Source: Roseimaritima ulvae
GTDB lineage: Bacteria; Planctomycetota; Planctomycetia; Pirellulales; Pirellulaceae
Assembly: GCF_008065135.1 (NCBI RefSeq)
Contig: NZ_CP042914.1
Span: forward strand, 682,001-746,000
Reading direction: 5' to 3'
Length of the DNA stretch: 64,000 nucleotides
In this document: positions 1 through 8,488 of the stretch, in pieces
How the letters are laid out: every line of letters starts with the position of its first letter
How positions within the stretch are numbered: the stretch's first letter is position 1
Program-made: the position numbers and the translations under genes
The notes under the pieces: model-generated
What the model saw: the letters and a program-made list of their open reading frames with translations, nothing else
Database searches by the model: none
What the model was told of the DNA's origin: nothing

Positions 1-952
1 TCAGCAACGGTTGCGGGTCATCCAGATAAGCCATCAACCGCGGGGTCGATTCTGCTTCCAGCATGTTTTCCAGCACGGACCAGTGAGCGACAAAAGCCTT
101 CGCCAAGCGTGTTCGTTGAGCTTTCGATTCGGCTCGATCGATAAACTGAAAAATCGCCTCGACACCGTCGCTCTGCAGCAGCTTGTTCGCCGCGACGGGC
201 GAACTGGCAATTCGCGTCCAGCCAATCAAACGTGCTTCGGCAGGCAGGGTGTCCAGGAAATCCAACAGCACCTGCAGCTGATCTTGCTGCACGACCGCAG
301 CGATCATGGCGGGCGTAAATAGATTCCACTGCAGATCTTCGTCGATCGCTTGGCCGGGTGGCGCCAGGGCTCGCAGCAAGGAAGCCAGGTGGGCTTGTTG
401 CAAAAAGTGCTGCTGCCCGGTGGGGTGTTCCAACGCGATGGACGCCAATTGCGAACGACGCGGCAGGCTGGGTTCCAAGCGGATGGCCAGCAGCAGGGTG
501 TCGAATTCTTCGGCTTTGAGCAGCGCGTGCAGGCCGCGCTGTTGACGCGTCAGGTCGCCATCGCGGATGTCACGCACGGCGGTCACCACGTCGGTTGCGG
601 TATCCGGGAATAAACCGTATCGAAAATCTTTGTGAATCAGTTGAGCCCGGCGACGGACTTCGTTGTCCGGGTGGGCGGTGGCGGCCTGAGCGATCTTTTC
701 AGCCGCCGGTGGTCCCAACGCGCGCAGCTGACGCGATGCGGCGTTGCGAGCACTAAAACGAGGCGACCCCAAGGCTTCGATCAGCCGATCGATATCGGCG
801 GCGGCGGGTTCGGCGGTGGCAGCGGATTCGGGAGGTTGGGCCAGTACCGATGGCGAGAGCGTGGTCAGGCCGCCGGCCAGCCAAAACAGGGCCAGCCACA
901 GCGTCGTGGGCGAAGCACCGAGATGCCGGTGCCGAATCGATTGAAACGCCAC
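1..952 (-). CDS. Exported HEAT-repeat-like protein, 5' part only
   Basis: An open frame of 317 codons runs off the left edge, so the C-terminus is missing. I chose a GTG start at 952 because a GGGAG ribosome site lies nine bases upstream and the product then begins with a signal-peptide-like segment (hydrophobic around LWLALFWLAGGL, then SVLAQ). After an alanine/proline stretch come short amphipathic helices with phrases such as IEALGSPRFSARNAASRQL, which resemble HEAT or PBS-lyase scaffolds common in planctomycete exported proteins. No catalytic motif is visible. It lies upstream of nothing else on this strand here; the gspF-like gene is 171 bases away on its 5' side across a repeat. The family call is by eye. 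Confidence 0.6.
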   Translation of the reverse strand, partial: MAFQSIRHRHLGASPTTLWLALFWLAGGLTTLSPSVLAQPPESAATAEPAAADIDRLIEALGSPRFSARNAASRQLRALGPPAAEKIAQAATAHPDNEVRRRAQLIHKDFRYGLFPDTATDVVTAVRDIRDGDLTRQQRGLHALLKAEEFDTLLLAIRLEPSLPRRSQLASIALEHPTGQQHFLQQAHLASLLRALAPPGQAIDEDLQWNLFTPAMIAAVVQQDQLQVLLDFLDTLPAEARLIGWTRIASSPVAANKLLQSDGVEAIFQFIDRAESKAQRTRLAKAFVAHWSVLENMLEAESTPRLMAYLDDPQPLL

Positions 953-1020
953 GTCAAAGCACTCCCAAAAACGGAGGACAAAACCAGATCCCCCATTCTA
1001 CCCGAGGATGCAAGGTCGTT

Positions 1021-1111
1021 GTTCGCTCCGCGAACATAACGAAGGGAAGGAATCGTTGCGTTGCGTTCGCGGAGCGAACGACGACCTTACGTTGCGTTCG
1101 CGGAGCGAACG
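1021..1111. repeat. Palindrome family with CGTTCGC-GGA-GCGAACG core
   Basis: Two direct copies of a 7-bp stem with a GGA loop lie at 1064-1080 and 1095-1111, a 31-bp spacing, each followed by ACGACCTT. A partial inverted copy lies at 1021-1035. The same core recurs at 29228-29244 and 29488-29504. The cluster fills the gap between two minus-strand genes. There is no T-run, so a simple intrinsic terminator is unlikely. Confidence 0.8.
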
Positions 1112-1123
1112 ACGACCTTGGGG

Positions 1124-2338
1124 CTAGATGGCGGAGGAGCTTTTGATGACGGGGATCAGCAGGGCCATCACCACGATCAACACCAGCGTGGCCATGATCA
1201 GCAGCATCACCGGTTCCAGCAGCCGGACGAATAGGTCCAGGCGGCGGAAGGTGCGTTTTTCCAGGGTGTCGGCGATCGTCGGCAGGACGCTCTCCAGCGA
1301 GTTGCTTTCTTCGGCGACGCTGATCATTTCCACCACGGTGTTGGGGAAATAACCGCTGCTGCGAAGCGGTGAAGCCAAGCTTTCTCCCGAACGAATGTTC
1401 TCGCTGGCTTCGCCGATCGAACGGCTCAGCAAACGGTTACCGGTGGCGGCTCGACTGATTTCCAGCGACTTCAAAATCGGCACGCCGTTGCCCAGCAGGG
1501 TGCCCAGTACGCGGCAAAAGCGAGCTACGGCCAGGTTCATCAAAATGTCGCCGAGCACCGGGATTCTTAATTTGATCCGGTCGGCGGCAAATTTACCGGC
1601 TTCGCTCTGCAGTTTAAAACGGATGAAGAACCCCAGGGCGATCAAGGCTAACAAGATGTAGATCCCGTAGGACTGCAACATCATGCTGAACGATAGCAGA
1701 CCGTCGGTCAGGGCCGGCATTTCGCCTTTGTCTCGCAGCCGCGCGAACAGCGGATCAAACTTGGGCACAAAGAACACGATCAGGACCGTGATCACGATCG
1801 AGCCGACGCCGAACAGGAACACCGGATAGGCCATCGCGCTGACGGTTTTGCCCTTGAGGTCTTCTTGCAGTTCGGTGAACGTGCTGACCCGGTCCAAGGC
1901 GTCTTCCAGGAACCCGCCTTCGGTTCCCGCGCGGACCATGTTGATGCCCATCTCGCTGAACACGCGGGGGTACCGGGCCATGGCGTTGCCCAGCGGTTCG
2001 CCCTCTTCGACGCGCGAGCGAATATCGGCCAAGACGACGTTTAAGTTTTTGTCAGAAGCCTGTTCCCCCAGTACGGTCAGGGACCGCATCATCGACACGC
2101 CACTGCGCAGCAATGAGGCCAGTTGGCCGTAGAACACGGCCATGGTCTGGGGTTTGACGCGGCGCGAGCGGAGCTGGTTGGGCGCTGCGGCGGCTCGCCG
2201 GTCGGCGGGTTTAACGTCGACCGGAAACAACGAGCGACTGGCCAATTGCATGGCGGCGTCACGCGAGTTGCCCGCATCGATGGTTCCGGTAACCTTTTTG
2301 CCGCTGGAGTCGCGGGCCACGTATGCAAAGTCAGGCAT
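1124..2338 (-). CDS. Type II secretion/type IV pilus inner-membrane protein (GspF/PilC family)
   Basis: A 404-residue protein of normal GspF/PilC length. It opens with the family's MPDFAYVARDSSG start and contains two T2SSF repeats (about residues 65-190 and 270-390) separated by hydrophobic segments, with a last membrane helix near the C-terminus (MLLIMATLVLIVVMALLIP). GspF/PilC proteins are the polytopic platform that couples the cytoplasmic ATPase to pseudopilin assembly. The ATG lies 3 bases after the GspE-like gene, and a secretin-like gene precedes that, so the three probably form one transcript in the order secretin-like, GspE, GspF. Whether the machine exports proteins or builds a pilus cannot be told here because no pseudopilin gene is in view. 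Confidence 0.93.
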   Translation of the reverse strand: MPDFAYVARDSSGKKVTGTIDAGNSRDAAMQLASRSLFPVDVKPADRRAAAAPNQLRSRRVKPQTMAVFYGQLASLLRSGVSMMRSLTVLGEQASDKNLNVVLADIRSRVEEGEPLGNAMARYPRVFSEMGINMVRAGTEGGFLEDALDRVSTFTELQEDLKGKTVSAMAYPVFLFGVGSIVITVLIVFFVPKFDPLFARLRDKGEMPALTDGLLSFSMMLQSYGIYILLALIALGFFIRFKLQSEAGKFAADRIKLRIPVLGDILMNLAVARFCRVLGTLLGNGVPILKSLEISRAATGNRLLSRSIGEASENIRSGESLASPLRSSGYFPNTVVEMISVAEESNSLESVLPTIADTLEKRTFRRLDLFVRLLEPVMLLIMATLVLIVVMALLIPVIKSSSAI

Positions 2339-2341
2339 GGA

Positions 2342-4036
2342 TTACAGTCGATCGCCCTTAGTGATGCGGATTACCTCGTCGACGCTGGTCTTGCCCACCA
2401 ACGCTTTGTCCCATGCGTCCATCCGCAAGGTTCGCATGCCACCTTCCAGAGCCGCTTTACGAATCTCCCAGCTGCTGACCCGATCGTGAGCCAACTGACG
2501 AATGTTTTCGTTGGTGACCAACAGCTCATAGATCCCCATCCGGCCGGTATAACCGACTTTTCTGCAGACTCGGCAACCCGCGCTGCGATACAGCGGCCGG
2601 CCGTCCAGTTCTTCCCAAGGGAAGTCCGGCGGCAGGTCGTCACGATTGGGTTGGTAGGGTTCCTTGCAGTGCTCGCACAATTTCCGCAGCAGCCGCTGAG
2701 CCATCACGGCTTCTACCGTGCTGGCGACCAGGAACGGTTCCACGCCCATATCGGTCATACGCGTGTAGGCGCCGGCGGCGTCGTTGGTGTGCAGCGTGCT
2801 GAACACCAAGTGACCGGTCAGCGAAGCTTGGATGGCGTTTTCGGCGGTTTCCAAGTCGCGGATTTCCCCGATCAGCACAATGTCCGGGTCATGTCGCAGG
2901 ATGCTGCGCAGCGAAGCGGCAAAGGTCAGCCCAATTTTAGGGTGGACCTGGATCTGGTTGATGCCGTCCAGTTGGTACTCGACCGGGTCTTCGGTGGTGA
3001 TGATCTTGTTGTCCGGTCCTTTGATTTCCATCAAGGAACTGTACAGCGTGGTGGTTTTACCCGAACCCGTGGGGCCGGTCACCAGCACGATCCCGTGAGG
3101 CAGCCGGATCAGTTTGCTGAACGGTTCGTAGGTTGCCGGATTCATCCCCAGGCCTTGCAGGTCGAAGACCATCGAGCCTTTGTCGAGGATACGCATGACC
3201 AGGCCTTCGCCGTGGATCATCGGGATCACACTCAGACGAATATCCACCTCGCGGCCGTGCACGCGAAGTTTGATGCGTCCGTCCTGAGGCAGGCGTTTTT
3301 CGGCGATGTTCAGCCGGGCCATGATTTTCAAGCGGCTGATGATGGCGGCTTGGAAGCGGTTGATTTCGGGCGGCACCGGTTGGGGGTGCAGGATGCCGTC
3401 GATGCGGTAGCGGATCACCAGCCCATCGGACTGGGATTCGATGTGCACGTCACTGGCTCGCGATTCGATGGCTTCCAGCATGATTTCGTTGACCAGGCGA
3501 ACCACCGAGGCCTCTTGAGCCATCTCCGATAGTTCGCTGCCGTCGGTTTCGATTTGGTCGAGCAGTTCGACCTCGTCGTCTTCGACCGTGGCGGCCATCA
3601 AGCCTTCGACGGTTTCACTGCCGACGCCCATGTGACGTTTAACTAGCCGAGCGATTTCACCGCGTTCGGCGACCACCGGCGTGATGCTTTGGCAGATCGC
3701 CGCGCTGGCTTCGTCCAGCGGGTACAGGTCCAGCGGGTCGGCCGTGGCCACGACCAGCGAGCCGTGTTCGTTGCGAATCGGGAACAGCGAGTGCCGATAG
3801 ATCAGCTTTTGGGGAAACCCTTTGAGGGCCGATAGATCGACTTCGGTTTCCCTCAAGTCGACAAAATCCAACCCCACTTCATCGGCCAATACCCGCAGCG
3901 CCTCACGCTCGTCGACATAGCCCAGTTCGATTGCCGACTGGATCACACTGGCCGAGCCTGTGGACTGGCTCTGTTGCAATTGATCTTCGGTCAGCAATCC
4001 GCGTTTACGCAGGATTTCGCCGGCTTCCATGATCAT
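2342..4036 (-). CDS. Type II secretion/type IV pilus assembly ATPase (GspE/PilB family)
   Basis: A 564-residue hexameric ATPase. The N-terminal 140 residues look like an MshEN/GspE N-domain. The Walker A loop GPTGSGKTTT is at about residue 321, the Walker B region reads DPDIVLIGEIRD, and the His box STLHTNDAAGA follows. Paired cysteines (CEHC and CRVC) form the zinc-binding tetracysteine motif of GspE/PilB, which most retraction PilT proteins lack, so an assembly or secretion role is preferred. The start ATG at 4036 has a second ATG two codons later. It sits between the secretin-like gene and the gspF-like gene in one orientation. All nucleotide-binding motifs look intact. Confidence 0.94.
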   Translation of the reverse strand: MIMEAGEILRKRGLLTEDQLQQSQSTGSASVIQSAIELGYVDEREALRVLADEVGLDFVDLRETEVDLSALKGFPQKLIYRHSLFPIRNEHGSLVVATADPLDLYPLDEASAAICQSITPVVAERGEIARLVKRHMGVGSETVEGLMAATVEDDEVELLDQIETDGSELSEMAQEASVVRLVNEIMLEAIESRASDVHIESQSDGLVIRYRIDGILHPQPVPPEINRFQAAIISRLKIMARLNIAEKRLPQDGRIKLRVHGREVDIRLSVIPMIHGEGLVMRILDKGSMVFDLQGLGMNPATYEPFSKLIRLPHGIVLVTGPTGSGKTTTLYSSLMEIKGPDNKIITTEDPVEYQLDGINQIQVHPKIGLTFAASLRSILRHDPDIVLIGEIRDLETAENAIQASLTGHLVFSTLHTNDAAGAYTRMTDMGVEPFLVASTVEAVMAQRLLRKLCEHCKEPYQPNRDDLPPDFPWEELDGRPLYRSAGCRVCRKVGYTGRMGIYELLVTNENIRQLAHDRVSSWEIRKAALEGGMRTLRMDAWDKALVGKTSVDEVIRITKGDRL

Positions 4037-4114
4037 GATATTGGGGTCGTGCGTGAGAGGTAGGGAAAAAGGGAGGGAGGTACCGCGGGGATCCGTGGCA
4101 AGGCAGCCGGCCGC

Positions 4115-7100
4115 TTAACGGCCGCCGCGTCCGCCACCGCCACCGCGGCCACCACCAAATCCACCGCCACCGCGGCCTCCGGTCGTTCCGCCGCCGCGGC
4201 CGCCACGTCCTTCACCTCCGATAGCACCTCGCATGGCGCGGAAGGCTTCGATACGACGCTGGACGTCGGCGGCTGAGTTGCCGTTGTTATTGTTGTTTTC
4301 GGTACGGTTGGTTGTGGTGGAGTTGGAATCGGACGAAGTGCTACTGGTGTCGACCGATTGGCCGAGCACCGATTCAAGGGCTTGTTTGATGACCTCTGGA
4401 TTAACGGCTCCGTTCAGGGCGATCACGTCGGTAATTTCCTCTGACTCCGCGCCGGCCTGATCGACTTGTTCGACCAGCTCGCGGATTTCTTCAAAGTCTT
4501 GGGGAGTGGCGGTCACAATCAAGCTGTTGCTGCGGGCATCGACGGCGATGCTGATCTTGGTGGGTTCGCTTTTCTCGCCTTGGTCGCCGCCACCACCACC
4601 TCCGCCGCCACGGCCACCACCCCGCAGAGCTCGGATGATGTCTTCGGGGTTGGGCTGGTTATTGCCGCCGCCACCACCGCCCCCGCCACCGGCGGAAGCC
4701 ATGCGTTCGGCAAATACACCTTTGATGATCTCCGCCACATCGCTGGCTTTATTATAGATCACCGGGATCAACCGCGGTTTGGCGATCGTTTGCACATCTT
4801 CGGGGCTCTCTTCGCGGTCGATCACCTGCAGGATGGTTTCGATGGTTTGCATGTCCAGAGCATTGGCTTGCACGATCAGGGCGTTCAAGCGATCGTCGGG
4901 CACGATGCTGACCGAACCGGTGGCCGTCAGGATCGGGCCGCCTCCGCTGTCGCCCATGCCGCCGCCACCGCCCAAGCCCATTAGACCGCCCAGCATGCCC
5001 AGGCCGCCGCCCAGTTCATCCAGCAGGCCGCCCCCGGCGGCGCCCATGCCGCCGGAACTGTCGCCGCCCAAGATGGCGGTCACCATCGAACTGGCCACGC
5101 CGGCCTTGACATACTTCAACCAAAACACGGTGGGTTGTTCGCTGGTGAAACTGGATTGTTCGGACAGCGTTCGCAGCAGGTCTTCAAAATCGTCTAAGGC
5201 CAAGGGATCATCCGAAGCCACGATCATGCCCTGGGGCGTGAAGGTGATCACGATGTCGGCTCCGCTGCGCAGCTCGTCATCCGCGTTGGAGCTGGATTGG
5301 TCGGCGGAATCTTCTGGAGCGGAATCGTTCGCGTCGGAATCGGTCGAGACCGAATTGTTCGAGGTGGGCGGTGAGCTCACAGCGGTTCGCTGGACGGCCA
5401 AGCGAAAGGGGCTGCGGGCGATCGTGCGCCCGGCCGTCTGCGGTGACTCGTCGTCGGCCGCCGGCTGTTCGGGTTGCTCGGCCGGTTCGTCGTCGCGTTG
5501 TAGGCGGCGTTCGGGAAAGCCACCGCCATCGTTTTGTTTGGCAGCCGGCGTGATCATCCGGATGCGGTTCTTGCGGCCCGAATTCTCCCACATCAATTCG
5601 GCTTGCTCGAGCAGGTCGACGGCGTTTTGGCCGCTGTAGGGCAGCACGCGAATCGTATCGCCCAGCGACCCCAATGCGTCGCTGCCTTCCAGCCGTTCGA
5701 TCAAGTCCTTGGTCTGCTCAATCTGTTCGGGGGTGCCGCGGATCCACAACCGGCCGGTGATCGGATCGCCGTCGACGATTGGTCCCGCGTTGTTCTCTTC
5801 GGTCTTGCCGAAAAACTTGTTGATCGTCAGCAGGGCTGCCGAGGGTTCCAGACGCCGCAGCTGAATCGTGTCGACTTGGATGCCCTTGCCTTCCAGCTTG
5901 TCGAGGGCTGACTGCACGATGGTGTGGGTGTCGGGGCGGGTGAACACGATCAAGGAGTTGGAGGCTGGGTCCAGCGACAGTCGCGTGTCGGGCAGTCCTG
6001 CCAACAGGGTGGAAATCACATCAAACACGGTCGAGGGATCGGCCACCGTGATCGGGTAGGTGCGAAGGTCGGGCAGCTGGACTTCCTGCGTCTGCTCGCC
6101 GTCGAGCATCAGCGGCTTGTCGGCCTTTTCGACGATGCGTTGGAACAGCGCCACCGAAGAGGGTTCGCCGGCGACAAACATGCGATCACCAAAGGGGTCG
6201 ACCGAGATTTTGATCGATTCGTTGGCATTGACGCCTTCTTCCAGGCCCAGCAAGGGACGCGCCAGCATCAATACCTCGTCGGCCGCGCGGTTTTCCAGCG
6301 CGATCTCGGTGACTTCCAAACCCGCGTTGGTGGCTTCATCCAACACGGCTCGGATCGCTTTCAGCCGCGCCACCGTGTCGGTGACCACCACTTGGCGAGC
6401 CGACGGCAGGATCGACATCGGCATGCTGGGCCCAAGCATCTGCCGCAGTTCCTCATCCGCCGCTTCGGCCGTCATCGCGCCGAGCGGAAAGATGGTTTTG
6501 ACGATGTCCGATTCGCCGCGTTCGTCGAGCGCTTCGGGCGTGACCACTTCGGCAATGTTTTCGATGAATTTGGGTGCCAGCGGGCTTTCCAAATCGATCA
6601 CCATCAACATCCGGCCGCGTCGCACCATGGCAAAGCCGCGGTCGAGCAGTTGGCGGTTGAGTTGGTCGAGGGCTTCGCTGACGGTGTACTCACGCGAGGG
6701 ATCGATAAACGACAACGTGCCCTCGGGGTAACGTTCGGCTTTGAGCGACAGATCGGCTTCTTCGCTGAGCCACAGCAGGACGTCTTTCCAGGAGGTGTTG
6801 GAAAAATTAAATCGTAGCTTCTGCGAGCCGCCGCCCTGAACGATCGGGGCCGCCGCCGCTTCGGGGGCTGCCGCGTCCGGAGCGGCGGGTTGTTCGACTG
6901 GAGCTGGTTGTTCGGCAGCAGCGGGTTGTTCGGTGCTAGCAGCCGGCTCGGTTGCAGCCGCCGGTTCGGCATCCGTTTCCGCTGCCGCTTCGGTATCCGC
7001 GGCCGCTTCGGTATCCGCAGCGGCTTCGGGGGCTGCTGAGGGAGCGGATTCGGTGGGGGGCTGGCTGTCGGCCGGAGGCGTGGCGGCGGGTTCCTGAGCG

Positions 7101-7180
7101 TGGCTGATGGAAAACACGCCCCCCGGAATGGCTAGGGCAGCTGCGACCACAAGGATTGCATAGAAAATGCGATAAGGCAT
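4115..7180 (-). CDS. Secretin-like protein with N-domains, apparently lacking the barrel, with RGG tail
   Basis: The ATG at 7180 gives 1021 residues and a clean signal peptide (FYAILVVAAALAIPG then SHAQEP); a longer frame upstream starts only with TTG and is rejected. An Ala/Glu/Pro-rich stretch follows to about residue 115, then an STN/N0-like domain (RFNFSNTSWKDVLLWLSEE) and several NolW-like N-domains with phrases such as LNALIVQANALDMQTIETIL and SNSLIVTATPQDFEEI. Long glycine runs interrupt these. The protein ends in a Gly/Arg tail rich in RGG. I do not see the C-terminal outer-membrane barrel of GspD/PilQ. It is the first gene of the set with GspE and GspF. It could be a periplasmic partner of a separate secretin. 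Confidence 0.82.
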   Translation of the reverse strand: MPYRIFYAILVVAAALAIPGGVFSISHAQEPAATPPADSQPPTESAPSAAPEAAADTEAAADTEAAAETDAEPAAATEPAASTEQPAAAEQPAPVEQPAAPDAAAPEAAAAPIVQGGGSQKLRFNFSNTSWKDVLLWLSEEADLSLKAERYPEGTLSFIDPSREYTVSEALDQLNRQLLDRGFAMVRRGRMLMVIDLESPLAPKFIENIAEVVTPEALDERGESDIVKTIFPLGAMTAEAADEELRQMLGPSMPMSILPSARQVVVTDTVARLKAIRAVLDEATNAGLEVTEIALENRAADEVLMLARPLLGLEEGVNANESIKISVDPFGDRMFVAGEPSSVALFQRIVEKADKPLMLDGEQTQEVQLPDLRTYPITVADPSTVFDVISTLLAGLPDTRLSLDPASNSLIVFTRPDTHTIVQSALDKLEGKGIQVDTIQLRRLEPSAALLTINKFFGKTEENNAGPIVDGDPITGRLWIRGTPEQIEQTKDLIERLEGSDALGSLGDTIRVLPYSGQNAVDLLEQAELMWENSGRKNRIRMITPAAKQNDGGGFPERRLQRDDEPAEQPEQPAADDESPQTAGRTIARSPFRLAVQRTAVSSPPTSNNSVSTDSDANDSAPEDSADQSSSNADDELRSGADIVITFTPQGMIVASDDPLALDDFEDLLRTLSEQSSFTSEQPTVFWLKYVKAGVASSMVTAILGGDSSGGMGAAGGGLLDELGGGLGMLGGLMGLGGGGGMGDSGGGPILTATGSVSIVPDDRLNALIVQANALDMQTIETILQVIDREESPEDVQTIAKPRLIPVIYNKASDVAEIIKGVFAERMASAGGGGGGGGGNNQPNPEDIIRALRGGGRGGGGGGGGDQGEKSEPTKISIAVDARSNSLIVTATPQDFEEIRELVEQVDQAGAESEEITDVIALNGAVNPEVIKQALESVLGQSVDTSSTSSDSNSTTTNRTENNNNNGNSAADVQRRIEAFRAMRGAIGGEGRGGRGGGTTGGRGGGGFGGGRGGGGGRGGR

Positions 7181-7371
7181 GGGCACACGGATGAGCAAGG
7201 GATGGAACCAGATGGGAAGCGGAGTCCAGGGACAATAGTAATTGCCGTTGGAGGGATGGAAATTGGCAATCCCGGGAACCCCGCCGACAAACCCGCAAAA
7301 ATGCCGGTTATACGAGTTAACCCCAGCGGAGAGCAAAAGTTCCGCCCGCCGCCCTACCCTCAAAAAATCCC

Positions 7372-7520
7372 CGTAGCCGAAGTCGCCAGACTTTGGGCGC
7401 CCCCCGTAGCTACCGTCGCCAGACGGTGGGAGTTGTCAGCCTGGAAAGGCTGACGTACGCCCCGCCGTAGCTACCGTCGTCAGACGGTGGGAGTTGTCAG
7501 CCTGGAAAGGCTGACGTACT
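7372..7520. repeat. GTAGC/GCCA hairpin cluster, left flank of the toxin-antitoxin pair
   Basis: In order: a GTAGC hairpin with stem AAGTC/GACTT (7372-7396), a GTAGC hairpin with stem ACCGTC/GACGGT (7405-7430), a TGGAAA-loop hairpin (7435-7454), then a second 61-bp copy of the last two (7466-7515, whose first loop is GTCA). The whole 149-bp block reappears almost unchanged and in the same orientation at 8266-8410, on the other side of the toxin-antitoxin genes. Confidence 0.88.
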
Positions 7521-7602
7521 GGGGGCGAATGGTGCCTCACAAGAATCATTCGCTAGCGATTTGCAAGTCAGTGACACCTTTCCCCTGCCGTTTGAAGGAT
7601 GG

Positions 7603-7914
7603 CTACAGTTCACCTTGACCATGGTGGCGGACTCGAAGAATCGTCACCGTATCCGCATCGATATCGAAATGGAAGACAATTCGGTGCGTTGGACGCGCAC
7701 CCAACCCGAATAGGAGTTGACGTACTCCGCCACGCGACAATTCGGCTTCAGGTACTTTAGGACAACGTTCGGGCATCTGTTGAAGTGAGGCGATGGCTTT
7801 GAAGAGTTGTTCGTACCACTCGGTCGCTTGAATTGCGGAGTGATTTTCTGACCACCAATCGTAGGCTTCTTGGATGTCTGCCCTGGAAAGCTCGGTAATC
7901 TCTACTTTGGGCAT
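7603..7914 (-). CDS. Type II toxin, ParE/RelE superfamily
   Basis: The 103-residue product has the size and layout of ParE-type toxins: an N-terminal pair of helices (ADIQEAYDWWSEN and WYEQLFKAIASLQQMPERC) and a beta-sheet half with HRIVFHFDIDADTVTILRVRHHGQ, the usual RVxH-like end. ParE members poison gyrase and RelE members cut mRNA; the sequence alone does not separate these. The start ATG directly abuts the stop codon of the upstream gene (TAA then ATG), which is typical of translationally coupled antitoxin-toxin pairs. Long direct repeats enclose the pair, suggesting acquisition or loss by recombination. Confidence 0.88.
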   Translation of the reverse strand: MPKVEITELSRADIQEAYDWWSENHSAIQATEWYEQLFKAIASLQQMPERCPKVPEAELSRGGVRQLLFGLGARPTHRIVFHFDIDADTVTILRVRHHGQGEL

Positions 7915-8124
7915 TTACTGCGACTTTAGCCCGTTTTTCTCTCGGAATTCGCGGTCGAAATCAGCGAAGTCTGCAGTCTGTCCGGCATCCATCGCGTCAA
8001 TGCCAGCTTGGATGGCCAAGCGTTCGCGCTCCTTGCGTAGTAAGCTATTCACGAACTGATCAACGTTCGCATATCCAGCGGCTAAGGAGAGCTGTTGTGT
8101 ATCTTCTGGTAATTGAATCTGCAT
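7915..8124 (-). CDS. Cognate antitoxin of the ParE/RelE-type toxin
   Basis: I place the start at ATG 8124 because AGGTGA lies just upstream, giving 69 residues that begin MQIQLPEDTQQLSLAAGY; a longer reading from 8172 has no such site. The first part predicts a short strand and helices that could form a DNA-binding dimer, as in ribbon-helix-helix or ParD-like antitoxins, and the C-terminal third is charged (ADFADFDREFREKNG), as expected for a segment that wraps the toxin. It is immediately upstream of the toxin, the normal order. Autoregulation through its own promoter is usual for such pairs but no operator was identified. The exact antitoxin family is not recognised. Confidence 0.75.
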   Translation of the reverse strand: MQIQLPEDTQQLSLAAGYANVDQFVNSLLRKERERLAIQAGIDAMDAGQTADFADFDREFREKNGLKSQ

Positions 8125-8265
8125 GAATTCACCTTTTAACTTATTGTAACCCTGCTGCGACACCGCGGTCAAAAGAGGGCATCGAAAGGTGCCACCCCTA
8201 AACTATTCGCTAATAAAGAGCAACAACGGCGAGAATATGGGTGACATAATTTGGGTGCTAAGAAC

Positions 8266-8488
8266 CGTAGCCGAAGTCGCCAGACTTTGGACGCCCCGCC
8301 GTAGCTACCGTCGCCAGACGGTGGGAGTTGTCAGCCTGGAAAGGCTGACGTACGCCCTGCCGTAGCTACCGTCGCCAGACGGTGGGAGTTGTCAGCCTGG
8401 AAAGGCTGACGTACATCCTGCCCCCACGCTCTGGCGAGCGTAGCTACGCGAAAATTGAGAAATCCAAACTCTGGCGAGTTCGGCTACG
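8266..8488. repeat. GTAGC/GCCA hairpin cluster, right flank of the toxin-antitoxin pair
   Basis: Hairpins at 8266-8290 (AAGTC stem), 8300-8325 and 8361-8386 (ACCGTC stem, 61-bp spacing), with TGGAAA-loop hairpins at 8330-8349 and 8391-8410, repeat the block at 7372-7520. Two more copies in the opposite orientation follow: 8423-8448 (ACGCTC stem) and 8464-8488 (AACTC stem). The last overlaps the 3' end of astA and contains its stop codon. Confidence 0.88.

Noticed and set aside
2123-3532. A 469-codon open frame opposite GspE/GspF
   Set aside because: Antisense shadow crossing the boundary of two recognised genes.
7181-7363. Extension of the secretin-like protein to a TTG at 7363
   Set aside because: The signal peptide starts at ATG 7180; the extra codons precede it and look like leader DNA.
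7372-8488. DNA uptake sequences
   Set aside because: Uptake sequences keep a fixed core; here the stems change freely while only foot and loop are kept.
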